Positions 53,142-62,267 of a stretch of DNA of 64,000 nucleotides are shown here, in pieces; positions within the stretch are counted from its first letter, which is position 1; each line of letters opens with the position of its first letter. Below the pieces are notes generated by a model that ran no database searches, was not told the DNA's origin, and saw only the letters and a list, made by a program, of their open reading frames with translations. The DNA lies in contig JACOUS010000030.1 in assembly GCA_016177735.1 (NCBI GenBank), positions 124,001-188,000 of the forward strand, given 5' to 3'. Source of the stretch: Ignavibacteriales bacterium (GTDB lineage Bacteria > Bacteroidota > Ignavibacteria > Ignavibacteriales > Melioribacteraceae). A program made the translations under genes and the position numbers.

Positions 53142-54683
53142 ATGAGCAAAAGAGTGCACGGGACGGGAGATAGAAAAATATTTTTCGTTCTGTGCATTAT
53201 AGTTATAACACTTCTTTCAAGATTCTTTTTTGCTGAAACTTTATTCTACGATGCCGATACAATCGGTGTTGCGCTGGCAGCAAAATCCTACTCGCTTGCA
53301 GATACTCGTCCGCATTTACCCGGATATTTTTTACACGTGCAGATTATTAAGTCACTCAATTTTTTTATTGCCGATCTGCATCTCGTAATGATTCTGCTCA
53401 GTGTATTTTATTGTACTGCCGGTGCAGTTTTCGTATTTAATTTTTTAACGAAATGGTTCAACAAAATAGATTCACTATTAATCGTACTTTTGATTTTAGC
53501 CAATCCGCTGGTTTGGTATCAAACTGCAGCTCCCGAAGTTTACGCTTTTGATTTTCTATTCAGCGCGTTAACAGTAACATTCGGCACAAATAAAAAATTG
53601 ATTTACTTACTTCCGCTTTTATTTGGACTTGCAGCCGGCGTGCGGCAGACTTCCGGCGTTTTATTATTTCCGCTTTATGTTTTTTTGTGGTATGATTTTT
53701 TTAAGCATGATAAAATTTCGTTGCCCAAATTTTTTGCCGCTCATCTCACCGGCATAATTTTGTTTTGTTTGTGGTTTATCCCGATGATTAATTCAGCCGG
53801 GGGGTTATCAGCCTATATTAAATTGTATCAAACCAACAGCCCGGTACCGCGGATTTCATTGCTTCAACACTTATTTCAATTCTCTTCGTACGTTGTTTAC
53901 ATGATTGTGCCGTTGTTGCCAATCCTAATTTTTTACATGATAAGGAAGAAGAGCGGAAGAATGTCATACCACAAATATCCTCTCAAACTTTTGTTGTTAT
54001 GGATAATCCCGCCAATGCTTGTTTTTACATTCTTTACTTATCACAAGGGATACTTTTTATTGATTGTTCTTCCGATTTTCTTTTTTGCCGGAATATTATT
54101 GAATGAAAAAAAACTTACGCGCACTTTTATAATTTTTGTAATCGCTTTGCAAAGTCTGTTCTTTATCTTTTTCCCGTATAGTGAAAATTCTTTGGAGTCT
54201 TTGTCCACACCATCAATCCGCAAGCAAAGTTTATCATCAGTGTGGTTAGAGAGAACTTTCACATCTTACCTGATGTCTGCGCAGAGAATCAGAACTCAAG
54301 AAAAAAATCTTGTTGAACTTGCCGGCATTGTGGGAAAAATAAATTCAACCAATAAGAATAGAACTATCCTACTCGATCCGACTGTTCATCTTTATGCACG
54401 CGCTTTGCAAATGATGTTTCCCGGTATAAAATTTATTACAATGGATTTGCTGAACAAAAATCATTTTGTAGAATATCTCGGTATTGATATCAGTGTTAAA
54501 GATAGTCTAAGTGATGTGTTTACGAATTCAGTTATTATCACCCGCAAAGAATTTTACGAAAAATATTTATCGGAACTAAGCCATGCAGTTTTTATCGGCA
54601 ATAATTATTCTTCAGTTGAAGTAGAAGAAAAAAATAATGTTGATTTGGTGGAGACTTACTACAAACTTTTCTTAAGGAAATAA
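53142..54683 (+). CDS. Multi-pass membrane protein, probable GT-C glycosyltransferase-like
   Basis: This 513-residue membrane protein has about ten hydrophobic helices up to residue 345, then a soluble C-terminal part (about 350-513). An acidic pair occurs early in the first outside loop (Tyr-Asp-Ala-Asp near 38-41), and Pro-Gly-Tyr-Phe lies near 66, a layout like GT-C enzymes that use lipid-linked sugars. No family-defining motif is certain, so the enzyme class is inference. It may be co-transcribed with the aldo/keto reductase gene. There is no sugar-polymer cluster nearby to specify a role. Confidence 0.5.
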   Translation: MSKRVHGTGDRKIFFVLCIIVITLLSRFFFAETLFYDADTIGVALAAKSYSLADTRPHLPGYFLHVQIIKSLNFFIADLHLVMILLSVFYCTAGAVFVFNFLTKWFNKIDSLLIVLLILANPLVWYQTAAPEVYAFDFLFSALTVTFGTNKKLIYLLPLLFGLAAGVRQTSGVLLFPLYVFLWYDFFKHDKISLPKFFAAHLTGIILFCLWFIPMINSAGGLSAYIKLYQTNSPVPRISLLQHLFQFSSYVVYMIVPLLPILIFYMIRKKSGRMSYHKYPLKLLLLWIIPPMLVFTFFTYHKGYFLLIVLPIFFFAGILLNEKKLTRTFIIFVIALQSLFFIFFPYSENSLESLSTPSIRKQSLSSVWLERTFTSYLMSAQRIRTQEKNLVELAGIVGKINSTNKNRTILLDPTVHLYARALQMMFPGIKFITMDLLNKNHFVEYLGIDISVKDSLSDVFTNSVIITRKEFYEKYLSELSHAVFIGNNYSSVEVEEKNNVDLVETYYKLFLRK

Positions 54684-54779
54684 TTTTTGCTGGAGTCCGC
54701 CCGGCATTGGTCTGACGGGCGACAGCATCGTCCAAAGCAATTAGCCACAAGGAGAGAATTTTTTTGCTTTTTGTTTTTC

Positions 54780-54798
54780 GTCGAAGCTTCGCTTCGAC
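54780..54798. repeat. Perfect hairpin GTCGAAGC-TTC-GCTTCGAC
   Basis: An 8-bp perfect inverted repeat with a three-base spacer lies in the 199-base gap between the membrane protein gene and the decayed tRNA. It has no T-run and resembles a REP-type element. The preceding segment (54707-54730) has a further imperfect GC-rich palindrome with gcccg / cgggc arms. Confidence 0.5.
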
Positions 54799-54882
54799 TT
54801 ACAATTTCAAATGAGGCTGCGGCTTCAAAAAGAAACGTTGGTATTTAAAATTGAGTGTGTTATTTTTACACAGCAAATAAGC

Positions 54883-54984
54883 GGCGCGTTCGTCTAGTGG
54901 TCCACGACGCCGCTCCCGACAAGTCGGGACGGAGATCACGGGTTCTCCCGAAGGGACTCCTATGGAAGACTCCCGTATGTGTTA
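54883..54984 (+). pseudogene. Decayed tRNA-Glu copy with two palindromic insertions
   Basis: The sequence repeats the tRNA-Glu at 55027: identical through the acceptor strand and D arm (GGCGCGTTCGTCTAGTGG), then GACGCCGC. The anticodon loop is replaced by the palindrome TCCCGACAAGTCGGGA, followed by an identical CGGAGATCACGGGTTC. The T loop is interrupted by about 25 bases containing TCCC-GAA-GGGA. The 3' end has drifted (GTATGTGTTA for GTACGCGCTA), so the acceptor stem no longer pairs well and no anticodon remains. It cannot be a working tRNA. Confidence 0.8.
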
Positions 54985-55026
54985 TAAAAAATTTTTTTTA
55001 ATGATGAGCAATAAATAGTTTTAGCT

Positions 55027-55100
55027 GGCGCGTTCGTCTAGTGGTCCAGGACGCCGCCCTCTCAAGGCGGAGATCACGGGTTCGACCCCCGTACGCGCTA
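55027..55100 (+). tRNA. tRNA-Glu (anticodon CTC)
   Basis: A complete cloverleaf can be drawn over 74 bases. The acceptor GGCGCGT pairs with ACGCGCT (first pair G-U), with discriminator A. The D arm contains TAGTGGTCCA, the anticodon stem is CCGCC / GGCGG with loop CTCTCAA, giving anticodon CTC, and the T arm is CGGGTTCGACCCCCG. CCA is not encoded (CAA follows). It decodes GAG. A decayed copy lies 43 bases upstream. Confidence 0.95.
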
Positions 55101-55203
55101 CAACAATTAGAAAATAAATTTGAAGAAAAGGGAAGTTGATTCCCTTTTTCTTTATGCAAAATTTTATTTGAAAAGGGTAAATTAAATTCAGCTTGTTTAT
55201 TTT

Positions 55204-55530
55204 ATGCCGCGGTTTGAAAAACATATTTTTATCTGTGAGAACAAACGACCGGATGAGGATCCGCGGGGGTGCTGTTTAAACAAAGGTTCTGCAGAAGTGA
55301 AAGAGCATTTTAAAAAGAGGCTAAAAGAACTCGGGCTGAATTCAAAAGTAAGAGCAAATTCTTCAGGCTGTTTGGATGCATGTGAGTTCGGTGTCTCTGT
55401 TGTTATTTATCCCGGTCAAGTTTGGTACGGCGGCGTTACAATCAATGATGTCGAAGAAATTATTCAAAGCCACATCATAAATAACAAACCGGTAGAGCGG
55501 TTAATCATAAAAGACAAAAGGTTTTTATGA
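55204..55530 (+). CDS. Thioredoxin-like [2Fe-2S] ferredoxin
   Basis: This 108-residue electron-transfer protein has a thioredoxin-like fold. Four cysteines are placed for a [2Fe-2S] cluster: Cys11 in Phe-Ile-Cys-Glu-Asn, one of Cys23/Cys24 in Arg-Gly-Cys-Cys, and Cys56 and Cys60 in Gly-Cys-Leu-Asp-Ala-Cys-Glu-Phe-Gly. Pro-Gly-Gln-Val-Trp-Tyr-Gly-Gly follows near 70-77. The family resembles the NuoE-like domain and the cyanobacterial/Clostridium small ferredoxins. Its partner is unknown. Its stop overlaps the start of endonuclease III (ATGA). Confidence 0.88.
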   Translation: MPRFEKHIFICENKRPDEDPRGCCLNKGSAEVKEHFKKRLKELGLNSKVRANSSGCLDACEFGVSVVIYPGQVWYGGVTINDVEEIIQSHIINNKPVERLIIKDKRFL

Positions 55531-56168
55531 TGAACGATAAAAAAGAAAAACAGAGAGCAGAAAAAATTTTTGATATTCTTTCGAAAGAATATCCGCAAGC
55601 AAAAAGTGCACTCGAATATTCTTCTCCATTCGGATTATTAATTTCAACAATTCTTTCGGCGCAATGTACCGATGCGCGGGTTAACATTGTTGCTGAAACA
55701 CTTTTCAAGAAGTACAAAAAGCCGGAAGACTTTTTGAAAGTGCCGGTTAACGAATTAGAGAAAGATATTTTTTCAACCGGCTTTTACCGGCAGAAAGCAA
55801 AAAGCATTAGAAACTGCTGCGAAACTTTGATCGAAAAACATAAAGGAAAAGTGCCCGCAGATTTTGAAGCATTGTGTGAACTTCCAGGTGTTGGAAGAAA
55901 AACAGCTTCCGTTGTTGCCGGCAACGCGTTCGGTATCCCGGCAATTGCCGTTGATACTCACGTAAAAAGATTATCAAACTTGCTCGGATTTATTAAAGCG
56001 GATGATCCTGAAAAAATTGAACAAAGGCTGAAAGAATTGCTGCCGGAAAAACATTGGGTAATTTCTTCACACTGGCTGATGAGCCACGGAAGAAAAATTT
56101 GCATCGCACGAAAACCAAAATGTTCCGAATGCAGAATCGGGAAATTGTGCCCGTCGTTTAATCCGTAA
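55527..56168 (+). CDS. nth: Endonuclease III
   Basis: This 213-residue DNA glycosylase/AP lyase removes oxidised pyrimidines in base-excision repair. It has the helix-hairpin-helix Leu-Pro-Gly-Val-Gly-Arg-Lys-Thr-Ala near 116-124 with catalytic Lys, the catalytic Asp in Val-Asp-Thr-His-Val near 139, and the C-terminal [4Fe-4S] motif Cys-x6-Cys-x2-Cys-x5-Cys at about 191-207. All key residues are present. Two successive ATGs at 55527 and 55530 are possible starts. It is translationally coupled to the upstream ferredoxin, which is a suggestive pairing with its iron-sulfur cluster. Confidence 0.96.
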   Translation: MMNDKKEKQRAEKIFDILSKEYPQAKSALEYSSPFGLLISTILSAQCTDARVNIVAETLFKKYKKPEDFLKVPVNELEKDIFSTGFYRQKAKSIRNCCETLIEKHKGKVPADFEALCELPGVGRKTASVVAGNAFGIPAIAVDTHVKRLSNLLGFIKADDPEKIEQRLKELLPEKHWVISSHWLMSHGRKICIARKPKCSECRIGKLCPSFNP

Positions 56169-56185
56169 TAATTGTACGGGGTGTT

Positions 56186-56755
56186 ATGCCGCAAGAAATT
56201 ATGAGAGATAGAAATTTTTGTTTGTCGATTCTTCAAGAATATACAAAGAGCGACAGCCTGCTGAAACATGCTTATGCTGTTGAAACTTGTGTGAAAACAT
56301 ACGCCGCAAAATTTAATGGAGATATTCAATACTGGGGCAATGTTGCTTTACTTCATGATTTCGATTACGAAAAATTTCCGACCGCCGAAGAACATCCTTT
56401 CAAAGGTTCTGAGATTTTGAAAGAAAAAGGTTTCGATGAAGAATTCCGCAGAACAATTTTGTCGCATGCCGAATACAGCGGTGTTCCGCGCGATACGCTT
56501 CTTGCAAAAGTATTGTTCGCTTGCGATGAACTTGCCGGTTTTATTACCGCAGTTGCGTATGTCCGTCCAAGCAGAACAATTGATGAAGTTGAAGTAAAAT
56601 CAGTTATAAAAAAAATAAAAGATAAAGCGTTTGCACGTTCGGTAAGTAGAGAAGATATTACCAAAGGTGCCGAAGAACTCGGGGTTCAATTAGAAGAGCA
56701 TATTCAATTTTGTATCGATGCAATGAAGTCCCAAAAAGAATTGCTCGGTCTGTGA
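56186..56755 (+). CDS. HD-domain protein (phosphohydrolase-like)
   Basis: This 189-residue protein has an HD domain with His-Ala-Tyr-Ala-Val-Glu near 28, Leu-Leu-His-Asp-Phe-Asp near 55 with the metal-binding His-Asp, and later Ser-His-Ala-Glu-Tyr near 93 and Ala-Cys-Asp-Glu-Leu-Ala near 112. It is of the small HDIG-type family seen in many bacteria, whose substrate is unknown; nucleotides are likely. It lies 17 bases after endonuclease III and probably belongs to the same operon. Confidence 0.82.
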   Translation: MPQEIMRDRNFCLSILQEYTKSDSLLKHAYAVETCVKTYAAKFNGDIQYWGNVALLHDFDYEKFPTAEEHPFKGSEILKEKGFDEEFRRTILSHAEYSGVPRDTLLAKVLFACDELAGFITAVAYVRPSRTIDEVEVKSVIKKIKDKAFARSVSREDITKGAEELGVQLEEHIQFCIDAMKSQKELLGL

Positions 56756-56826
56756 ATCACAAAAGCTAAAATATTGTCAGATTCTTGTGCAATGAAGATG
56801 TTTATTAAAGTAATAAATTTATTGCC

Positions 56827-56856
56827 TTGACAAATAGTATGTATCTTGCCTAAATT
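56827..56856 (+). promoter_or_regulatory. Possible promoter upstream of porU
   Basis: TTGACA and TAAATT are separated by 18 bases in the 202-base gap before porU, about 100 bases upstream of the start. This fits a housekeeping -35/-10 layout, but Bacteroidota relatives often use another consensus, so the call is weak. Confidence 0.25.
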
Positions 56857-56957
56857 TTGCGTGTAAAATTGGAGAAGTACTATAGAGAATTTGGCTACTA
56901 TACTTATCTTGAAAATTTTTTAACATAATTTTTTTATAAAGATTAAAAGAAGCCATA

Positions 56958-59900
56958 ATGAACAAGAAATTCTCTATAATATTTCTCTTTTTTATTTTAA
57001 ACATTTCTTTGTCTGCTCAAGATATTAAAATCCTTTCTTCGAGCACGTCTTCCATCGTAATCGAATACCACCCGGTTTATCTGGATACTATTTCACGTTC
57101 AATTCAAGGCGAGAAATATTTGGAATTGGTTATTGCCGGGACTACCGTTGATAATGCGGAAGAATTTGGGTTGACACAGAGACTCGTTAAAGAGATTAAT
57201 GTCGGTGTGCCGACCGAGTTCGGAAGTACGATTCAAATTATTTCGTCCGATTATTCGTTGCTCGAAGGCAAATATGTCCCGAATCCAACTTATGTAAAAG
57301 ATTCTGTTGCATTAACACCGCTTTACAATATTTCGGAAGCTAATGGCGGTGCGGATATTAATCATGAATTAGTTTCATTCGGCGAATTTGGTTTGGTGAG
57401 AAATCTTCATGTGCAGAGTATAAAAATCAGACCGGTTGAAACGGATAATGTCAACAACAAAATAAAAGTATATAATAAGATTGTTTTCAGTATCAATTTT
57501 GGCAGTGCAACTTCTGCTGTTGAAACAATTGAAAATGATTTGTTGAGCGGTGCTGTCATCAACTGGGATGTTGCAAAGAAATGGGGAATCAAAGAAGAAA
57601 AAAAATTATCGAAAGTGAATTCCGTGTTTACGGTTGGTGATTGGTACCGGTTCGAAACGCCGGAAGAAGGCATTTATAAAATTGATAGAAGTTTTTTACA
57701 AAATCTCGGAATTGACATAAGCTCTATCGATCCGCGCACGATTCAAATATACAGTAACGGAGGATATACACTGCCGGAAAGTACAATTGCAAACGGCAGC
57801 CGCAAATTTCAGGAAGTTGCAATTAATGTTATCGGCGAATCGGACGGCTCGTTCGATGCAAACGACTATATTCTTTTTTACGGAAGAAGCGTTGAGTTTT
57901 GGGAATATAATTCTTCAACCAAAAAAAATGAGAGAGTTAAAAATCCATACAGCAAAAAAAATTATTGCTGGTTAACATACGGCACAACAACCGGAAAGCG
58001 TATTGCAGATAAACCTTCTGTAGAATCACAAAATATTTTCGTACAACCCTATACTTATTCTTATATCACTTTGGATAAAGACAGCGTAAACGTGGGCAAA
58101 ACGGGACGCGATTATTACGGCGATGAATTAAATGTTTCTACAAAAAGCAGAGTTTATACAAATCAATTAAATGGGCTTGTACCGGGCAGCATAATCAATT
58201 ACAGATTTAGATTTGCAAATGTTTCCGATCCGGTAATGGGATTCAAAGCGGAAGAAACGAACACTTTAATTTATTCCACTAATATTTACGGCACAGCCGA
58301 TACTGATTATATATTTGGAAGAAGCATTACGGCAGCTTCGGTTTATAACGGCATTCTCACGGATAACAGAAGCAATCTCAAGTTTTCAATTATTACAAAC
58401 GCTTCCAATGCAAAACTTTTGATCGACTTTTTTGAAATTGAATATCAGCGGCAGTTGAATGCTGTGAATGACAATCTTCTTTTCTTATCGAAAGATACGA
58501 CTGCAGTTATTCGTTATGCAGCCGGAGGATTTTCAAACGGAACTCTTCAAGCCTTTGATGTAACAAATTTTGCCGATGTAAAATTAATTTCCGGATCGGT
58601 AATCAGCGGCGCACAAATTAATTTTCAGGCAAATGAAATTTCAGGAAACGTTTCGAGATATCTCGCTGTAAGCTCTGCCGGATTTAAAACTCCATCGAAC
58701 GGAACAAAAGTTGAAAACTCCAATATAAAAGGGAACACAAGCGGTACCGAATTAATCGTAATCACACATAAAAGTTTGAAATCGCAAGTGGAACGTTTTG
58801 CCAATTACCGTTCAAACGAATCGCCGTATAAAGTTTCTACTTCAATTTATTACGTTGATGAAATTCTTAACGAATTCTCTGCCGGTATGATGGACCCGAC
58901 AGCAATCAGAGATTTTATAAAATTTGCTTACGAAAACTGGCTGACAAAGCCGAATTATGTTTTCTTATTCGGTGACGGCGACTTCGATTACTTGAATACC
59001 ATCAAGGAAACGACCGATAAAAATTTAGTCCCAACTTATCAAACCGTAGAATCATTGAATGAATTAGCTTCTTATCCGATGGATGATTACTATTCAAGAA
59101 TTGCCGGGAATGATCTCAAAGCTGATCTCGCAATCGGACGTTTGTGCGTACAAAACGAAGAAGAAGCAAAATATGTTGTTGATAAAATAATTAAATACGA
59201 GACCGGTCTCGAAAGAGATATGTGGCGCACAACGGTAACACTTGTTGCAGATGACGGACCGGCTGCTCTTGGACGAGATGACGAAAGTACTCATACGGCA
59301 CAATCTGAAACTATATCTAGAATTAAAATTCCTTCCTATTTTGATCAAAAGAAAATATATCTTGTTGCTTATCCAACTGTTATTTCCGGTTTGGGCAGAA
59401 GAAAGCCAGCAGTTAACACTGCAATAATTGATGCGGTCAATAACGGAACATTGATACTCAATTATATTGGTCACGGCAACCCCGGTGTTTGGGCGCATGA
59501 AAGCGTTTTTGAAAGAGCAAGCACGATCCCCCAATTAAAAAATGAAGATTACTTTTTCCTAACTGCCGCTACTTGCGATTTCGGTAAGTACGATGATCCC
59601 GAAGAACAGAGTTCGACCGAGCTAATGCTGAATATGGAAAATGCCGGTGCCGTCGGTGCATTTACTGCGGCAAGAGTAGTGTATGCAAGTTTAAACGCGG
59701 CTATTAACGAACTTTTTTACACAAATCTTTTTTCCAAAAATGGTGAAAGCAATTTGCCGGTAAGAATTGGGAAAGCTTATTTCTGGACCAAACAAGTGAA
59801 AAGCGGTACCAACGATGAAAAATTTCATCTCTTCTGCGATCCAACTTTGCGGCTTGCAGTGCCTGTCCTTCCGGTTTCAATAGATTCGGTTAATGATCAA

Positions 59901-60926
59901 TCTCTGCAAGCATCCGTTCAAATCAATGCACTCGGCAATGTGAAGATTGAAGGCACTGTAAAAAATCTTGACGGGACAAAATCCAATTACGACGGCGAAG
60001 CAATTGTAAGTGTTTATGATTCCGATAGGCAGCAATATTTTGCAGAAATGTTTTACACCGTCACATATCCGGGCGGATTGATTTACCGCGGCAGAACAAA
60101 TGTAACCAGCGGAAATTTCCAAACGGAATTTGTTGTGCCGAAAGATATTGCGTACGAAAATAAAAACGGAAAAATTTCGGCATACATTTTTAATGATGAA
60201 TCCGACGGCACCGGCTACACAAATAATATAGTTGTGGGTGGAACAAATCCGAATGCAGTCAATGACGGCAAAGGTCCAGAAATAGAAATTTTCTTTGATG
60301 ATGAAACTTTTGAAAATTCTTATCTCGTCAATCCCGATTTTACACTTATTGCAAAACTTTCCGACCAGACCGGACTCAATACAACGGGCACCGGCATAGG
60401 GCACAAGCTTGAGGCAATTCTAAATGAAGATGAAAACAGCACGATTGATCTCACAAATTATTTTGTTGGTGATTTAAACTCCGGCGGCAAATCGGGATCT
60501 GTGAAATATAAATTCACATCTTTGGAGCCGGGCGATTATAAAATCAAATTGAAAGCTTGGGATGTATTCAATAATTTTTCATCACAAGAAACGCAGTTTA
60601 CGGTTATTTCGCCTGAAGCCGGATTGGCTGTAAGAGAAGTTTATAATTATCCAAATCCTTTTTCTTCGAATACAACTTTTACATTTCAGCACAACATTAA
60701 CGGAACAATAAACGTTAGAATAAAAATTTATACAATTGCCGGGCGTTTAATAAAAGAACTTGGTGAGCACGATCTGCTCGATAAATTTGTTCGTATAAAT
60801 TGGGATGGACGCGACGACGACGGCAACTCTATTGCAAACGGTACTTATCTTTATAAAATTTTGGTTGAATCTTCAGATGGAAATTATAAAGACAACGTAC
60901 TTGGTAAAATAGCTGTAATTAAATAA
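56958..60926 (+). CDS. porU: Type IX secretion system sortase PorU (C25 peptidase)
   Basis: PorU cleaves the C-terminal signal of type IX cargo at the cell surface and attaches the cargo to lipopolysaccharide. This 1322-residue protein has a signal peptide (about 1-21), a long N-terminal region (to about 590) and a gingipain-type C25 peptidase domain (about 595-985) with His839 in Ile-Gly-His-Gly-Asn-Pro and Cys873 in Ala-Thr-Cys-Asp-Phe. A C-terminal part ends in a FlgD-like/sorting-type domain (Tyr-Pro-Asn-Pro-Phe near 1233; Asn-Gly-Thr-Tyr-Leu-Tyr-Lys-Ile near the end). Both catalytic residues are present. It is followed by porV. Confidence 0.9.
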   Translation: MNKKFSIIFLFFILNISLSAQDIKILSSSTSSIVIEYHPVYLDTISRSIQGEKYLELVIAGTTVDNAEEFGLTQRLVKEINVGVPTEFGSTIQIISSDYSLLEGKYVPNPTYVKDSVALTPLYNISEANGGADINHELVSFGEFGLVRNLHVQSIKIRPVETDNVNNKIKVYNKIVFSINFGSATSAVETIENDLLSGAVINWDVAKKWGIKEEKKLSKVNSVFTVGDWYRFETPEEGIYKIDRSFLQNLGIDISSIDPRTIQIYSNGGYTLPESTIANGSRKFQEVAINVIGESDGSFDANDYILFYGRSVEFWEYNSSTKKNERVKNPYSKKNYCWLTYGTTTGKRIADKPSVESQNIFVQPYTYSYITLDKDSVNVGKTGRDYYGDELNVSTKSRVYTNQLNGLVPGSIINYRFRFANVSDPVMGFKAEETNTLIYSTNIYGTADTDYIFGRSITAASVYNGILTDNRSNLKFSIITNASNAKLLIDFFEIEYQRQLNAVNDNLLFLSKDTTAVIRYAAGGFSNGTLQAFDVTNFADVKLISGSVISGAQINFQANEISGNVSRYLAVSSAGFKTPSNGTKVENSNIKGNTSGTELIVITHKSLKSQVERFANYRSNESPYKVSTSIYYVDEILNEFSAGMMDPTAIRDFIKFAYENWLTKPNYVFLFGDGDFDYLNTIKETTDKNLVPTYQTVESLNELASYPMDDYYSRIAGNDLKADLAIGRLCVQNEEEAKYVVDKIIKYETGLERDMWRTTVTLVADDGPAALGRDDESTHTAQSETISRIKIPSYFDQKKIYLVAYPTVISGLGRRKPAVNTAIIDAVNNGTLILNYIGHGNPGVWAHESVFERASTIPQLKNEDYFFLTAATCDFGKYDDPEEQSSTELMLNMENAGAVGAFTAARVVYASLNAAINELFYTNLFSKNGESNLPVRIGKAYFWTKQVKSGTNDEKFHLFCDPTLRLAVPVLPVSIDSVNDQSLQASVQINALGNVKIEGTVKNLDGTKSNYDGEAIVSVYDSDRQQYFAEMFYTVTYPGGLIYRGRTNVTSGNFQTEFVVPKDIAYENKNGKISAYIFNDESDGTGYTNNIVVGGTNPNAVNDGKGPEIEIFFDDETFENSYLVNPDFTLIAKLSDQTGLNTTGTGIGHKLEAILNEDENSTIDLTNYFVGDLNSGGKSGSVKYKFTSLEPGDYKIKLKAWDVFNNFSSQETQFTVISPEAGLAVREVYNYPNPFSSNTTFTFQHNINGTINVRIKIYTIAGRLIKELGEHDLLDKFVRINWDGRDDDGNSIANGTYLYKILVESSDGNYKDNVLGKIAVIK

Positions 60927-61055
60927 AACGATAGCCGCAATCTTTAGAGTGCGGTATTAAAATTTTTTGCAGCCTGAAGAGCGGACTGCAATTTAAGTAA
61001 CGTATTTTTGTAGAAATTCTTAATAAGAAAATAATTTCCATTAGGAGGAAGATAA

Positions 61056-62261
61056 ATGAAAAAAGCAGTGATGATTCTTATGATTTTACTATCGGTCATT
61101 GGATTAAATAAAATTAATGCGCAAGGTGAAGCCGCAGTTCCGTTTCTACTTTTAGCCCCAGATTCACGCGCCGGCGGTATTGGCGAATCGGGATCCGGCT
61201 TGGCAGATAATTCTTCTGCAATTTTTTGGAACCCGGCCGGTATTGCTTTTTTATCCGGTTCCGAAGTTGGAGTTACGCACAGTAACTGGCTGCCGCAATT
61301 CAATCTCGATATTTTTTATGATTACCTTACTTACCGCCAGTATATTGAAGATATTAGCGGAAGCGTAACCGCAAGTGTTACATACATGAACTACGGTGAA
61401 TTTGTGCGTACCGGTTCGAACGATCCTACACCGCTTGGAACATTCAGATCTTTTGACGCGGCTTTTACTGCCGGTTATGCTACAAAGCTTAGCAATGATT
61501 GGGGACTCGGTGTAAACTTCAGATTAATTTACAGCCGTCTTTCCGATAAACCGACTGAAGCTGAGCAGGGCTCCGGAACTGCTACCACTATCAGTTTTGA
61601 TGTCAGCACAATGTGGAGACCTGAAAGTTTATATGTTCCGTTCATCGGAGAAATGGGAAATCGTTTCAGTGTTGGTGTCAACTTGAGCAACATCGGTCCA
61701 AAAATTTATTATATCGATCAAGCGCAAGCAGATCCGATTCCGCAAAATTTCAGACTCGGATTTGCTGTTCGTGTTTTCGAAGATGAATTTAATTCATTGA
61801 CTTATACATTGGATTTCAGCAAACTTTTGGTTGATAAAGGAGTTTCAAAAACAGATTCCGGATTGACCGGCGAAAATGCAGAGGATGATACTACTACAGT
61901 TAAAAGAAAAGATTTTTATGAAGCTCTTTTTACGGCTTGGGCAGATCAATCTTTCGGTGAAGAGCTGCGGGATATTGTAACATCGATGGGTTTGGAATAT
62001 TGGTACGGAGTTTCCGGAGATTTTATGTTTGCGCTCCGCGCCGGATACTTTTATGAAGACCCTTCATTCGGCAACAGAAAATTTGTTACACTCGGCGCCG
62101 GTATTCGTTATGATCTTTACGGATTTGATTTTAGTTACCTCACAACAGATATGTTCAAGAACGGCGAGAACCATCCATTGAATAACACACTCCGCTTCAC
62201 GTTATCGATCGGGTGGGGCGGGCAGCCGCAAAAGAACATCGGTTTTCCACGCGGAATTTAA
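61056..62261 (+). CDS. porV: Type IX secretion system outer-membrane protein PorV
   Basis: PorV is a FadL-like barrel that carries cargo from the translocon to PorU. This 401-residue protein has a signal peptide (about 1-23), Leu-Ala-Pro-Asp-Ser-Arg-Ala-Gly-Gly-Ile-Gly near 33, Ile-Phe-Trp-Asn-Pro-Ala-Gly-Ile-Ala near 56, and a Thr-His-Ser-Asn-Trp-Leu-Pro-Gln-Phe near 75 that is typical of PorV. The C-terminal strands end with Thr-Leu-Ser-Ile-Gly-Trp followed by a short tail. An AGGAGG site precedes the ATG. Its order after porU matches known por clusters. Confidence 0.88.
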   Translation: MKKAVMILMILLSVIGLNKINAQGEAAVPFLLLAPDSRAGGIGESGSGLADNSSAIFWNPAGIAFLSGSEVGVTHSNWLPQFNLDIFYDYLTYRQYIEDISGSVTASVTYMNYGEFVRTGSNDPTPLGTFRSFDAAFTAGYATKLSNDWGLGVNFRLIYSRLSDKPTEAEQGSGTATTISFDVSTMWRPESLYVPFIGEMGNRFSVGVNLSNIGPKIYYIDQAQADPIPQNFRLGFAVRVFEDEFNSLTYTLDFSKLLVDKGVSKTDSGLTGENAEDDTTTVKRKDFYEALFTAWADQSFGEELRDIVTSMGLEYWYGVSGDFMFALRAGYFYEDPSFGNRKFVTLGAGIRYDLYGFDFSYLTTDMFKNGENHPLNNTLRFTLSIGWGGQPQKNIGFPRGI

Positions 62262-62267
62262 TCTGAT

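Noticed and set aside
55021-55224. Reverse-strand 67-codon frame with Arg-Thr-Gly-Val-Glu-Pro-Val-Ile
   Set aside because: It is the antisense of the tRNA-Glu and its flank, a well-known source of spurious proteins.
59094-59534. Reverse-strand frame of 146 codons
   Set aside because: It lies fully inside the porU peptidase domain and shows no recognisable motif.
59877-60404. Reverse-strand frame of 175 codons
   Set aside because: It lies fully inside porU and its sequence looks like antisense noise (many Cys, Ile, Asn, no domain).
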